DNA of 64,000 bases, from NCBI RefSeq assembly GCF_035083965.1, contig NC_089732.1, forward strand, positions 6,697,383-6,761,382. The letters run 5' to 3'. The DNA is from Branchiostoma lanceolatum (Eukaryota; Chordata; Leptocardii; Amphioxiformes; Branchiostomatidae). The position numbers were made by a program, and so were the translations under genes. Position 1 is the stretch's first letter. The number at the start of each line of letters is the position of its first letter. A model generated the notes under the pieces. It saw only the letters and a program-made list of their open reading frames with translations. It was not told the DNA's origin and did not search any database. Below, one piece after another: positions 10,575 to 20,709 of this stretch.

Positions 10575-11663
10575 CTACACGGCAGTTTCAACGTTTACCT
10601 CACATTTTTCCTCGTGGAAGAGGCCGGGGATTTCCAGCCGACGGAGTGCGACGTTGGCTCTCTCGTGGACGTACATCCGACCAGCGGGCTTGGCCCGATC
10701 CAGACGCAGCGCGGCGCGAAGGCTCCCGCGGAACTTCTGGCTCATGAAGACATAGATGACGGGGTTGACACAGGTTTTGACGTACGACATGGCCAGGGAT
10801 AGGTGGAACAGCACCAGAACCGTTGGCGTGGGAGGCAAGTCTATGGTCAAGTTGAGCAGCTGGCACACGTGGAACGGCAGCCAGCAGACTACGAAGGCCA
10901 CGATCATGGCGCTGACCTTCTTCGCCACTTCCCTCCGCATCTTGATAGAGACCTTGGCCACCGCGGGGTGTGCGGACGTGTTGCGGCGGAGATGACGGAC
11001 CACCGAGAGGTAAGACACGCTGATCACCGCCACGGGCAGGACGAACCCGACTATGAAGGTGTAGGAGATGAAAACTTTGAACAAGGACTCGTCGTCAGGC
11101 CAGTTGAGGATACAAACGTGGTTCCCGTCTTCCAGCAGGAAGGCGTCGCCGATCGCCATGACGGGGATGGTCAGTAGGAAGGCAGCCACCCACACGGAAA
11201 GGCAAACGGCGGTCACCACCTTCCGTCGGCGGAGATGTGTGTGACTGTTGGCGCGGACTGTAGCCAAGTACCGGTCCACGCTCAACACGGCCAGGTTGAA
11301 CACGCTGCTGAACATGTTCAACGCATCCAGGACGAGAACGATCTTACACATGGCTCCTCCGAACACCCACCGCCCCATGGCATTGGAGGCTAGGCTGAAG
11401 GGGACTCCGAGCAGGAAGAGCGCATCCGCCAATGCTAGATTCAGAGTGTAACAGTTTGTGGCGTCCTTCTCTCTCGTGTGGCACAGCAACACGTAGATTA
11501 CTAACAAGTTCCCAAGCAGACCCACCACAGTTACTGTTCCGTACACCACTGGAGCGATGGTCATGATTGTTGTGACAATGTCCGAGGTAAGCTCCAGCGC
11601 GTATGGGACGCCGGCGCTAGCCGTTCCGTTCACAAAGCTCCAGTTCCCCGTCCACATATCCAT
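10575..11663 (-). CDS. Somatostatin/allatostatin-C-type G protein-coupled receptor, intronless
   Basis: 362 aa, complete seven-helix rhodopsin-class receptor in one exon. Seen: N-glycosylation sites N7 and N12; TM1 with GN (N52); TM2 LALAD (D80); the conserved C106-C184 disulphide pair; acidic D113 in TM3, the amine-contacting Asp of somatostatin and opioid receptors; DRY at 130-132; extracellular loop 2 CILNWP followed by YTFIVGF in TM5, a hallmark of somatostatin receptors; CWLP at 260-263; NPxxY at 300-304. The C-terminus ETAV fits a class I PDZ ligand, and some somatostatin receptors also end in one. By family it should bind a peptide at the plasma membrane and signal through Gi/o. The residue four after D113 is Met rather than the Gln usual in vertebrate somatostatin receptors, so ligand preference may differ. 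A related galanin- or opioid-like receptor is the alternative. The start gives a normal short glycosylated N-terminus. Confidence 0.88.
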   Translation of the reverse strand: MDMWTGNWSFVNGTASAGVPYALELTSDIVTTIMTIAPVVYGTVTVVGLLGNLLVIYVLLCHTREKDATNCYTLNLALADALFLLGVPFSLASNAMGRWVFGGAMCKIVLVLDALNMFSSVFNLAVLSVDRYLATVRANSHTHLRRRKVVTAVCLSVWVAAFLLTIPVMAIGDAFLLEDGNHVCILNWPDDESLFKVFISYTFIVGFVLPVAVISVSYLSVVRHLRRNTSAHPAVAKVSIKMRREVAKKVSAMIVAFVVCWLPFHVCQLLNLTIDLPPTPTVLVLFHLSLAMSYVKTCVNPVIYVFMSQKFRGSLRAALRLDRAKPAGRMYVHERANVALRRLEIPGLFHEEKCEVNVETAV

Positions 11664-13330
11664 GGTGGATGGGGGACTTGAAGCTAGCTGGCCGCTCGAA
11701 GCTTCCTCTTGTACAAGCAGTAACAGATGGTAACGGTATGCCCAGAAACAGTCTTTGCCGTGAGTAAGAGGTATTCGATACCCAGCTCAAAACTATCCCT
11801 CCGTACGCTTGTCGACGGACGGAAAGATGTGAGTGGCAATTTCTCACCCCGGCCTGAAGAAGAGCAACGCATCTGCCAATCATCATGCAGATGAGACTTT
11901 GCTGTCGGCTGATGGGTCGTTAGAAGCTCTTTCATTGGATGATTCTCTGATGTGATAAGAGACAGTCACCGCCTTCAAACGCGCACATAGCCCCTGGAGT
12001 TAGATTTCCAAATTTAGACATTCCTACTTCTGTTATTGGCTATCTTCATGCCAGCGTTTAGAATCTGACAATTCAAAACATTTGCACAAAGTCACTGTTT
12101 TTGGTCATTTTTTTACATCGTAAATTGAATCTACCTTACTGCAATGCACAGCGATATTCACAGCGTATGAAAGCGACTTTGCTGTGTCGTGAGAACGTTT
12201 TAAAAGATATACGTACTCCCTACTGCTGGTTGAGTTTTCAGCCATTTTGTCTGACTGCATGGCGGAGTTTTTGGTATGCTCCGAAAACTAGGGGACCTTT
12301 GTGTTGTTTACCAACGCTGGAGATATGAAAAGAAATGACGCAAATATGTTGAAAATTAGTTGAAAATATCAACCTGTATTGAGATTTCTACATTCATAGT
12401 ATTTTGCAGTTTTGGCACCAACAGTCTTCAATACTGTACGCACTCAAGTACTGCTGCTCACATGGCCAAAACATGTGAGAGGGTCATTCTTACGTAACGT
12501 AAAAATATAGTAAAGATGACAATATTCACGACACGTGGCAAAACATGAAACATGCACGGGCAAGGATTGTCCAAGATAGTCGAAAGATGGGGATATGCCA
12601 CCACTAGACATGATATGTGTACGCACCCCGGTCAAAAACTACTTGACACTCTGGCAGAAAAAGAGAGATCCTTGTGTTCCACTTCTAACATGTGTGTATG
12701 TACTACACTGTGCAGTGCAATAGTGATACTCAAATCAAACGGTAATTGTCATTGTACGTAGGGCACCCACCCACATATAATATTCCACGCATGTTTGTCT
12801 CTGTGTTTCTGCAATTATATTACCAATGTGACGCAGGGTCCCATAACTTCAAACAAAATATCTATAAGTTCAGCACCATATTGGGTCGGTGTCAGAAAAC
12901 TGTTGCGTTTTGATGGATGATAAATGAATGTGTCGGTGTTCAAACGATTTCCCTCGTGAAAATAATTCTACGTCGTCCATGGATAAGTTACACCATGGAT
13001 CTCAGTCGGTACAACGAATGAGGTTCGATTAAACCTCCATGGTTGTTATGAATCCAACGTTCCATTTCAGACAGGGTGCTATAGCGTCGATATGCATAAA
13101 TTTAAGTCATCATTTGATTTCTCGCTAAGATTTCTTCAAATAAACAAAAGGAACGCCTGCGTGAAACAAAATAAATAGACAAATAAAAATTCAACCACCC
13201 TCTCGTCTGCTAATCAAATTTTGACCAAGTCATCTCAACATTGACGATTACACGTTTCAGCGTTGTCTTCCATCCTCAGTACTGCTATCATACTGTCTAT
13301 GGAATTAATCAAATGCACTAATCACTCCGG
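11664..13330. other. GPCR upstream region and intergenic DNA
   Basis: No second exon with a convincing splice into the receptor was found upstream, and no TATA or initiator could be assigned. From 11.94 to 13.33 kb I see only unique-looking AT-rich DNA without genes or clear repeats. Confidence 0.4.
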
Positions 13331-13334
13331 GTTA

Positions 13335-13562
13335 AGTCCCCCTCTCACTGGATCCGCGAAACACTGGCGGCGTCGCTGCGGCCGATCGAATTGACAAAGC
13401 ACTCAGCGAATTGCATCGACAAAAAACGAATCTTTTTAATCTTCGTGTGTTTTGCTGTCGTTTTGGTCATACCTGTACGTTTTAATGATATTCCCATTGT
13501 AAAGTCAAGGGTAATACAAATCCAGTTTAGGACGCAGCAAGCCCAGTGAGAGGGGGGCTTAA
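13335..13562. mobile_element. MITE with GYCCCCCTCTCACT ends, TTAA target, right end deleted
   Basis: It is the same family as 6,247-6,494. It is flanked by TTAA at both ends, and the internal part (GACAAAGCACTC, ACGAATCTTTTTAA, CAAATCCAGTTTAGGACGCAG) is nearly identical. About 20 bp of the right inverted repeat is missing. Confidence 0.75.
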
Positions 13563-13871
13563 GAGGACGAAAGCTGGCATCTCCGACTATTGTTTTGTGT
13601 GTGTGCATGTGTGCACCTTATTTCCACCAGTAAAGTATTTGTATCCCAGTTGTGTGTCATTCAGAAACTAGAGTTCTGCGACAATAGCCAGCTGTTAAAA
13701 CAACTAACGTATTCTTAACAGTTCTCATTGATTTTATTATTAAATGTGCATTAGCAGCATTTGATTATGTAAATATTCACTTAAGGTATCTTTGTACAAA
13801 AAGCCATTACGATCCTTCTCGATCATCCCTCTGGAATTATTGTCCTTCAAAGTCTCCAAGCAAATCATCCC

Positions 13872-13992
13872 TAGCCCAGGTACCGTCCCAGTAACCGCTG
13901 GCTCAATATTTTCACTTGCTAGCCACAGTGTCAGTGGTTGTCAAGAGAAAAGATTGAGCCTGCGGTTACTACGTAGGATGGTACCCAGGCTA
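13872..13992. mobile_element. MITE, TAGCCYGGGTACC family, 9-bp TSD
   Basis: The ends read TAGCCCAGGTACCGTCC and GGATGGTACCCAGGCTA. They are flanked by identical AATCATCCC at 13,863-13,871 and 13,993-14,001. A relative lies at 53,779-53,890. Confidence 0.85.
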
Positions 13993-14009
13993 AATCATCC
14001 CCAAAATCA

Positions 14010-14760
14010 GTCCAAAAAGGCTGCTATGATATCCAAACATACCTGCCTATCTGCCATTGAAAAATCATGACCATAGTATATCCAGATACCAAAACCGGAA
14101 ATATTACTGCAGGACCACAGAAAGCTGCGAGGGGGCATAGTCTAATCATTTCTTCATGTTTCCAAAGCCTACCAACAAACCAAATATCATAAAGGGCCAT
14201 CCACATATGTCATTCCTTTAGAACATTAGGCTTGTTTTGTTGCAGACGTACAAATGAATCTTTGACAAAATCGCAACTTCTGGAGTTATGGTACATGTAT
14301 TTACCATCAAACAAGCACGCACTCACACACAGACCCTAAATACATGTAACCTCATTAGCGATAGCGAAGATTGTACGTGCGTCCATTTTCATTAGCCTGT
14401 TACTAGCAAATAAAATACCCTTTCAAGGGACTTATAAGTCGCCTAATTCCGTTACTCGAAAAGCCGCGAGCACCTGCACCTTATACTTCAGAGGAAGTAG
14501 AACATAACTAGGGACGTTTATGTGCGTCACCGGAGGGTTTCCTCCCACGGTTGTCCTCCGGGCTTCCTCTCTACATAGTTTGATTTTAAAAGGAAAAGAG
14601 AAGATCAAAGCTAAAGCAGTTCAATCAAGTTGGCCCACATAAAGGTACCCCTAAGCACACGTGCACGTTGCGACACGTGCCGGTAGGATTTTTCAATACT
14701 TCTGTCCATGTACGCATAAGCGATGAATTAACCCCCAAGTTGAAACGATTCAAGGCAACC
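14010..14760. other. Intergenic, nothing recognised
   Basis: No coding exon, RNA gene or repeat boundary was recognised in this stretch. Confidence 0.4.
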
Positions 14761-14764
14761 CAAG

Positions 14765-15125
14765 CAATATAAGGGCCCGAAAGTCTGATTTTGAAAGTTA
14801 ATTTATTTAGTCATTTCTATACATGATTAGTTCAAACAACGCTACTAGTATCACAATGTATAGCGACATCCATGATGCAAAAATATGACGTCGTTGTAGG
14901 ATAAGAACTCACTGAAAATCGTCGCCGGGGTTTTCATAGGCTCGCGAAACTAAGGGGATCATCGTATGGCATGTTTTTGCACGATTCAAAATATGCTCAA
15001 AGTATGAAGTTATTCCACAAATGCGCTGGACAGTGTTAGCAAATGTGACTACAATAAAGATTTCAGCATTTTTTATTTCCATTTTTCGGTCCCTAATATT
15101 GCTTTGGTTGCCGTTTTTAATATAT
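14765..15125 (+). repeat. Dispersed repeat, copy 2 (see 4.42 kb)
   Basis: Direct-orientation copy of the roughly 350-bp repeat at 4,420-4,775, including AAGGGGATCATCG versus AAGGGGATTATCG and the common 3' part AAAGATTTCAGCATT. No ORF. Confidence 0.7.
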
Positions 15126-15294
15126 CAAGGTATGATCTCCAAGCAGAAGAGAAAGCGGAAGAGAAGATTGTAACGATTTCTGAATGCCCTGTGTTTTGTA
15201 TAGGCCCCTTCGGACAAATACAGTTTTAGATGTTTTAGCGTGCCTTTTGAAATGTATCTCCCTGAGCTGCATACTCATCCGCTAGGTGGCGCTT

Positions 15295-15515
15295 GTAAAC
15301 GACCGAACTCACGATATAATGAAAGTTTATTGCAAATTCCTGCCCGTAGGCTAATTGCAAGTACATGTACATGAACATGTAACACGGAGTGGACGTACAG
15401 ACAATAATAACAATATAACATATGACTACCCTAGTCTTAGCTACTAACTTATTGGGTTCGACTTCTTTTTCCGAGACAGTGGAAGACGAATGATCCCACT
15501 TTTCCTGTAACATGT
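15295..15515 (-). pseudogene. LINE 3'-region fragment, minus strand
   Basis: 15,449-15,515 is the near-identical inverse of 16,885-16,966, which lies at the 3' end of a LINE-derived open frame. The flanking GCAAATTCCTGCCCGTAGGC recurs, diverged, at 16,496-16,520. Only the tail of the ORF and part of the 3' UTR are present. Confidence 0.5.
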
Positions 15516-15920
15516 GGGTTTTGTGATGTTTTGTTTTGTGATATAAACCTGGGGTTGTGTATCACAGTGGACAAAAACGTGTCCCTATCAGTTCGGTTTA
15601 TATTGTAGCTTCTTGACAATATCGAAGTACTGAATTACACGACGAAATGGTGACGTCGCCATGGCTGAGAATAGGAGTTGTTTTCCCTGCCACCCGCCTC
15701 AAAACAAGGAATAAGCCGGTTAGATTCGGTTCCGCCGTCCGGATGTTGTATTTTTGGAGCTAGAGAACTGGCTCGAGCTAGCACTAGCCTGGCAACTGGC
15801 CTAATATAATGTTTCTTTGATACCTTAATTTGACCCGCTCGAAGATTTGTTGCCAGAAGAAAAGATATTTGAACATAGATGAGTAGATGGAAAATAGGAC
15901 ATTATCTTCGAAGATAAATA

Positions 15921-16086
15921 GATCAAAGAACTATTCGAAAATAGATAAACGAATATCTATTTCCTGAATATAAATATCCTAAAGTGTTGTGCTCAGGTGC
16001 AGTAGATAGATCGAAGAACTATTCGAAAATAGATAAACGAATATCTATTTCCTAAATCCTAAAGTGTTGTGCTCAGGTGCAGTAGC
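15921..16086. repeat. 88-bp tandem duplication (two copies)
   Basis: Units 15,921-16,008 and 16,009-16,086 share AAGAACTATTCGAAAATAG and CTAAAGTGTTGTGCTCAGG. The second has a deletion of about 10 bp. Confidence 0.85.
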
Positions 16087-16689
16087 TAACCTCTCGCGTA
16101 TTTGGCAGCTCAAGGATTTGGCTCTACACCGGCATCTAGATCCGCTGAACGGTCCGGTAACCACCAGGTTATGCAGTACAGGTAGTGCAATCCCCCCTCT
16201 CACGTCAATCAACAACGTGGATCAATCTTTTTTAAATTTTTTTTGGATTTGATGGATTGAACAAGGTCATTTTGTCGTGCAAATCGGGACGAAATTTCTT
16301 CAGCTCAAGAGAAGGAAATCTAAAGATTGAACAACTCGTCCAATCACTTCCGCGGTTAGTGCTGCAGATCATCATCTTCACGTCAGCCAGCGAACATACA
16401 TGGATGTTTGGACAATACGCGTGCTCACTGTGAACTAGTTCTTCGAGCACACCATATGTGAACAGTCAACGTGGCTAACGTTATATAAAGTTAATTACAA
16501 ATTCGTGCCCGTATACTACTAGTATGTAGGCTAATTTTAAGTGAACAACAATTGATGATAATATTCAAGCATACAGACAATGAAGATTAAACTACGTTGC
16601 TAGTGTATGATAGAATTGTAATCTCGTTATGTGGTTTGACTTTTTATATGATATACGGCACATGCAGGGCTGTCGTCAGCTCCCACAAA

Positions 16690-17095
16690 TTGGAAGACGT
16701 ACCCGCGCTCCACTGGAACGACTGAAGCTGCCGGCCTTCTAGACTAAATTTGTCTTGTTGTCAACCACAGTGGAAGACGAAGTACATTTTATTTCAAATT
16801 GCCCCTTCTACGATCATGAAAGAAAAGAGCTGTTTAAAGAGGCCACCAAATTCCATACTAATTTCTCCACGTTTACAGACAAAAAGAAAACCCCACACAT
16901 TACAGAAAAAAGTGGGATCATTCGTCTTCCACTGTCTCGGAAAAAGAAGTCGAACCCAAATAAGTCAGAATTTAGTGTCAGTAGTTAAACTAGAGTTGTC
17001 AAATACTGTATCGTTCACTGTCTGTCCGTTCTTTACATGTTAAATGTATTTGCAATTAGCCTACTGGCAAGAACTTGCAATCAACTCTCATAATA
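16690..17095 (+). pseudogene. LINE ORF2 C-terminus and 3' UTR fragment
   Basis: The frame 16,755-16,985 contains VEDEVHFISNCPFYDHERKE then LF, matching the conserved EDE-x-HF-x3-CP-x-Y-x4-R tail of many non-LTR ORF2 proteins. The upstream part (IGRRTRAPLERLKLP) is in the same frame with a stop. It ends in ATAATAAAAG. No RT core; a 5'-truncated relic. A second LINE with the same tail lies at 37,676-37,935. Confidence 0.65.
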
Positions 17096-17099
17096 AAAG

Positions 17100-19630
17100 A
17101 TAAACACCATTCTGCAATGAACGTAGAGTGTAAAGCAAATAGAGAAATACACTTTATCATGAGTTATCATGAGACAGATACGAACTTTGTTTCCCAATTC
17201 GTACACAATTCACATTTCTTCACTGTGCACCTAGACAAACCTCCTATAACAAAACGACACACGAGGCCTCTATCTTACCTTCGGTTTGATGTTTGAAGAG
17301 TATCATTTAAATTCCTATTTCATTGTGTATGTTCACTGTGCTTTCTTTACACGTACGTTTTCTCATCACACTCAGTTCGTCGTTTTTAAGAAACAACAAT
17401 GAACAGCTGTAGTGGACAACTTCATAATCCATATGGGTTCAATAATAAAGTGCTACATGTAAAGTTATCAGAGCGTCAACGTAAAGTATTTTTTATTAAT
17501 GATCCTTACCTACCTACGTCAGTACCGTATTTACGATGTCATTATGTTTTCGCACTTTCGGAGAAGAACTTGTTTTCGAGAACATTCAGTTGCGCACGTT
17601 TCTTTGATGTGGTTAGCTGTTACGTATGTCATAACAAAGAGTGTGCGCACTAGTTTGTAATGCTTCATTTCTCATGAAGCCATTTTGTTCTGCACTTCAC
17701 GTTGAACTGTTTGTACTATTACGTTGAGAAGGAACAAGTTTCTCCTCTATTGTAGATGGTTACATAAAACGTCATGTGAGATGTTTAAACTTACCCCTAC
17801 TCTCAACAACACCTTTTATATAACCTACAAGTGCAGTAGTGGTTCTTGCTTGCGTAAAACAGATGTGATGGGTGAGGGACAGTCAGAGAAGCCTGTAGGC
17901 AGTTAGAAAGCGTTACGACCTCAATCCACAACATCTGCTTGGAGATTAGCGTAATCTTGTCTTTTGGTACATTGTAGGTGTCTCGATACCGGACCACATA
18001 GCATCTCCATTCGGTGTCCTAAGTACGGATTACCCTTTGTAAAATTGAGCTAATCTAAACAAAATCACCAACTCTAATCCTTCATTCGCTAAGATATTTT
18101 ATGCACCCAAAACACTGTAAATTTGTTACTGTGGCGGCCTGGCTCGATAACACCGCCCCACATCCCACCCCACCCCACCTGCACCTTGAAACACGGAACT
18201 TTTTTTCTTCCATCACGTTCATTTCTCTGTCGTTCCGGACAATTAGTTTCGAATATCTGTCCGCGTGGCGTGATTGATGCCCGGCGGCCATGACGCACGA
18301 ACACCGGCCAGGGCTACCTCACAAACCGGCCCGTCAAAACCACGAACAAACACAGCACACCAACAATGGCATTTCATACGAGCATAGCTACCGCGTCAAT
18401 AAGGAATTAATAATGTTTATATAAGCCATTTTCACTAAGGGGGCCTTAATGGAACTCAAGGATTTCAAGGAGCTTTTGGTTGTACTTAGCCTCTCCTTAA
18501 GGGAAGTGAAGGGTTTTGTTGTTTCCTTTATGCACGTAGAGATGTCTTAGCCTGGTACCAGCCAGACGTGGGCCTCCAGTGATCTCCTCGGTATTGGTGC
18601 TGTTCCCCGCCCGCCAAGATCTATTAGCGCACACGGGATATTTTTTTACGACGAGAGATTCAGTTACCTCGCTGACTGTTATAATCAGAACGACGATCGC
18701 CAGTCAGAAAAACGGTAGGCAATGCCTTAAGGACACCAGGAGATTAAGCCGGCAAAAACTACTATGCCTAGCCCGTTAGACGTACTCCGATTTCTTGATT
18801 GGCACAACTGACTTCTACAGCCTTGCCGAACGCCAAGGGTGACGTAAACTAATGTGACTGTTATTGTACGTAGTGTCGCAACTTCCCACTCCACCAGAAC
18901 CTATTTAACCACACATCCCCTGATCGGGTACAACTTCAGGCACAATATGTTTAGTCAGAAACAATCTCCTTGTGAATACAAGATAAGAAATCCCGTCCGC
19001 TTTCTTAGTAAAGCACGTGTTTGTTATTGTTGTTTGTATGTTTGATACGTAATGCAGTTGTTTACATGATCAATCTTACTTTACAACTTTCTTAGATAAA
19101 ATCAGTGCTTGAGAAAAGAAAGAAGAAAATTGTAATATTGACCGTTTACGACCGTCCCCCGTCTACCCTTCTGAACGCTTAAACATCCCAACTTGTGTCC
19201 AGAAATTGTAACCGACCGAATAACAGGTGTCAGCTGATAGATATTATCTCTCCTATATACACAGTTCACAGCTTACTGAACCATTAGAATGATATTTGTC
19301 GTCCGTAAGTTAGATAACGGGCCCCTAATTGTGCTGGGGGCGTGACTCCGTGGCCCGTGTACTTTACTCAACCTGTAGGAAAAGTCAACCACTCTAATTG
19401 GACAAGCTGGAGGCTTTGTGACAACAGTCTCTGACAGGAACGGGACAAAGTGCACGTCCGGCCATTGAAAGCCAGAAGCGTTCTGCTCTGAGCGGGAGCG
19501 CTATTAGCAACACAAACGGTCCCGCTTTCTCCGTGCTTGGCTGTGTGTGACGGCCTTGTGAGGCTATTTGAGCGGAGGTAGAAACATTTTGAAAGTATCA
19601 ACTTGCCGTTGTTTTGAGAACCCAGAGGGG
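17100..19630. other. Intergenic, no gene recognised
   Basis: I see no supported exon, RNA gene or transposon boundary. A lone terminus-like word (TCTGCTTGGAGATTAG) at 17,934-17,949 matches the ends of the AATCTCCAAGCAGATCT foldback family. Promoter elements of the 19.6-kb gene should lie at the right end, but none could be assigned. Confidence 0.4.
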
Positions 19631-19638
19631 GTAGAGTT

Positions 19639-20709
19639 ATGAGTGAGTCCAACAGTAGGCGCCCTCAGACGGGTCCGTCTGTTTCATGGGACAGAGCCCG
19701 GGTTCTCAACTCCATGCGGACCAAAGAACTGAACTCACATGTAGACGGACTGAGGCTAGACTGCATCAAGAATATTTTCGATCTCCAGAGGAAGCAGGGA
19801 GAAATCATTAGGAAATATGGCGAGCACCTGGACGGCGCCAAGGGTCTTCCGAGGTCTCCCTCGCTTTCTCGGAGCGCTTCGCGCCTTACAGCCGAGGCCA
19901 ACACGAGTGTCAAACGGTTGCCGAGCATAGGATCGCCAAAGTTCGGCTCTCCGAAGATAGATCGCCGAATCTCGTCGCCAGCCCTCCCGTCGACGGCGGA
20001 GCGAGTACGCAGGAGACTACTGGGAGAGCACTCGGGAGGGATCGGGAGCGCTTCGGACGTGTCGTCACGGACGGGAAGGGTTGGTGGAACGCTTCAACCG
20101 CGCTTCACCAAGTCGCACGAGATCCTTCCTCCGCGAAACTCCTCCATGGACAGACTCATCGCCGAAGACGCTTCGGACGATTCCGAACCTAGAAGACGGA
20201 AGCGCTCCAACACCTTCTCCGGGGTTGTAGACAACTTGGAAGCGGAAGCTAGCGGGACCAAGGCCGTCGGTGGAAGTCTTCCCGAGCCGCTACCGTTACA
20301 CAAACAAGTCGCTAACTTACGGGCTTCCGACAGTCCTGCCCCGACTTCTCAAGGGCAAATTCTACAGCGGAAACACACCAGTCTGGCTGACCTGGTGGGG
20401 TGTGAGAGGACAAGTCCGCCCAGAAGTCCAGCCTTACTCCCGCGGAGTTATACTCCCGAGGAGCCCCTCGCACACAGGAACCCCAAATCGTACGGCGGAG
20501 CACAAGTCAAGGACTGTCCGTGTGTGATCTGTGTGATGGAAAAAAACAAGAGCTTCATCGGCAAAAAGCGCCATACCGACGTGGCTCTGGATAAAACCAG
20601 AACAAGAAAAGTTGCATTTGACGGCGAGTCTGTGGACGACAGTTTTGCGAGAGAGTTAGAAAAACTGAAGGACTGCAGATACCTTAGAGTACGCACTACC
20701 ACACAGTAA
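19639..20709 (+). CDS. Uncharacterised basic, Ser/Arg/Pro-rich protein, single exon
   Basis: 356 aa with no domain I can name. Residues about 17-65 form a charged, probably helical segment (SWDRARVLNSMRTKELNSHV then DGLRLDCIKNIFDLQRKQGE). A long disordered Ser/Pro/Arg-rich middle follows (about 68-260), with repeated SP and SPK(F/I) patches (SIGSPKFGSPKIDRR) that look like proline-directed kinase sites. The C-terminal block of about 70 aa is compact (CPCVICVMEKNKSFIGKKRH ... ELEKLKDCRYLRVRT) with three clustered cysteines. The GC-rich coding bias and the length of the frame support a real gene. The start is the first ATG of the open frame, giving a strongly charged N-terminus without signal peptide or TM segment. 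The N-terminal helix vaguely recalls CCDC190-like coiled-coil proteins, an uncertain impression only. Function unknown; probably cytoplasmic or cytoskeletal. Confidence 0.75.
   Translation: MSESNSRRPQTGPSVSWDRARVLNSMRTKELNSHVDGLRLDCIKNIFDLQRKQGEIIRKYGEHLDGAKGLPRSPSLSRSASRLTAEANTSVKRLPSIGSPKFGSPKIDRRISSPALPSTAERVRRRLLGEHSGGIGSASDVSSRTGRVGGTLQPRFTKSHEILPPRNSSMDRLIAEDASDDSEPRRRKRSNTFSGVVDNLEAEASGTKAVGGSLPEPLPLHKQVANLRASDSPAPTSQGQILQRKHTSLADLVGCERTSPPRSPALLPRSYTPEEPLAHRNPKSYGGAQVKDCPCVICVMEKNKSFIGKKRHTDVALDKTRTRKVAFDGESVDDSFARELEKLKDCRYLRVRTTTQ

Noticed and set aside
10563..11451. Several plus-strand open frames
   Set aside because: They are antisense shadows of the GC-rich receptor exon, without motifs or independent start context.
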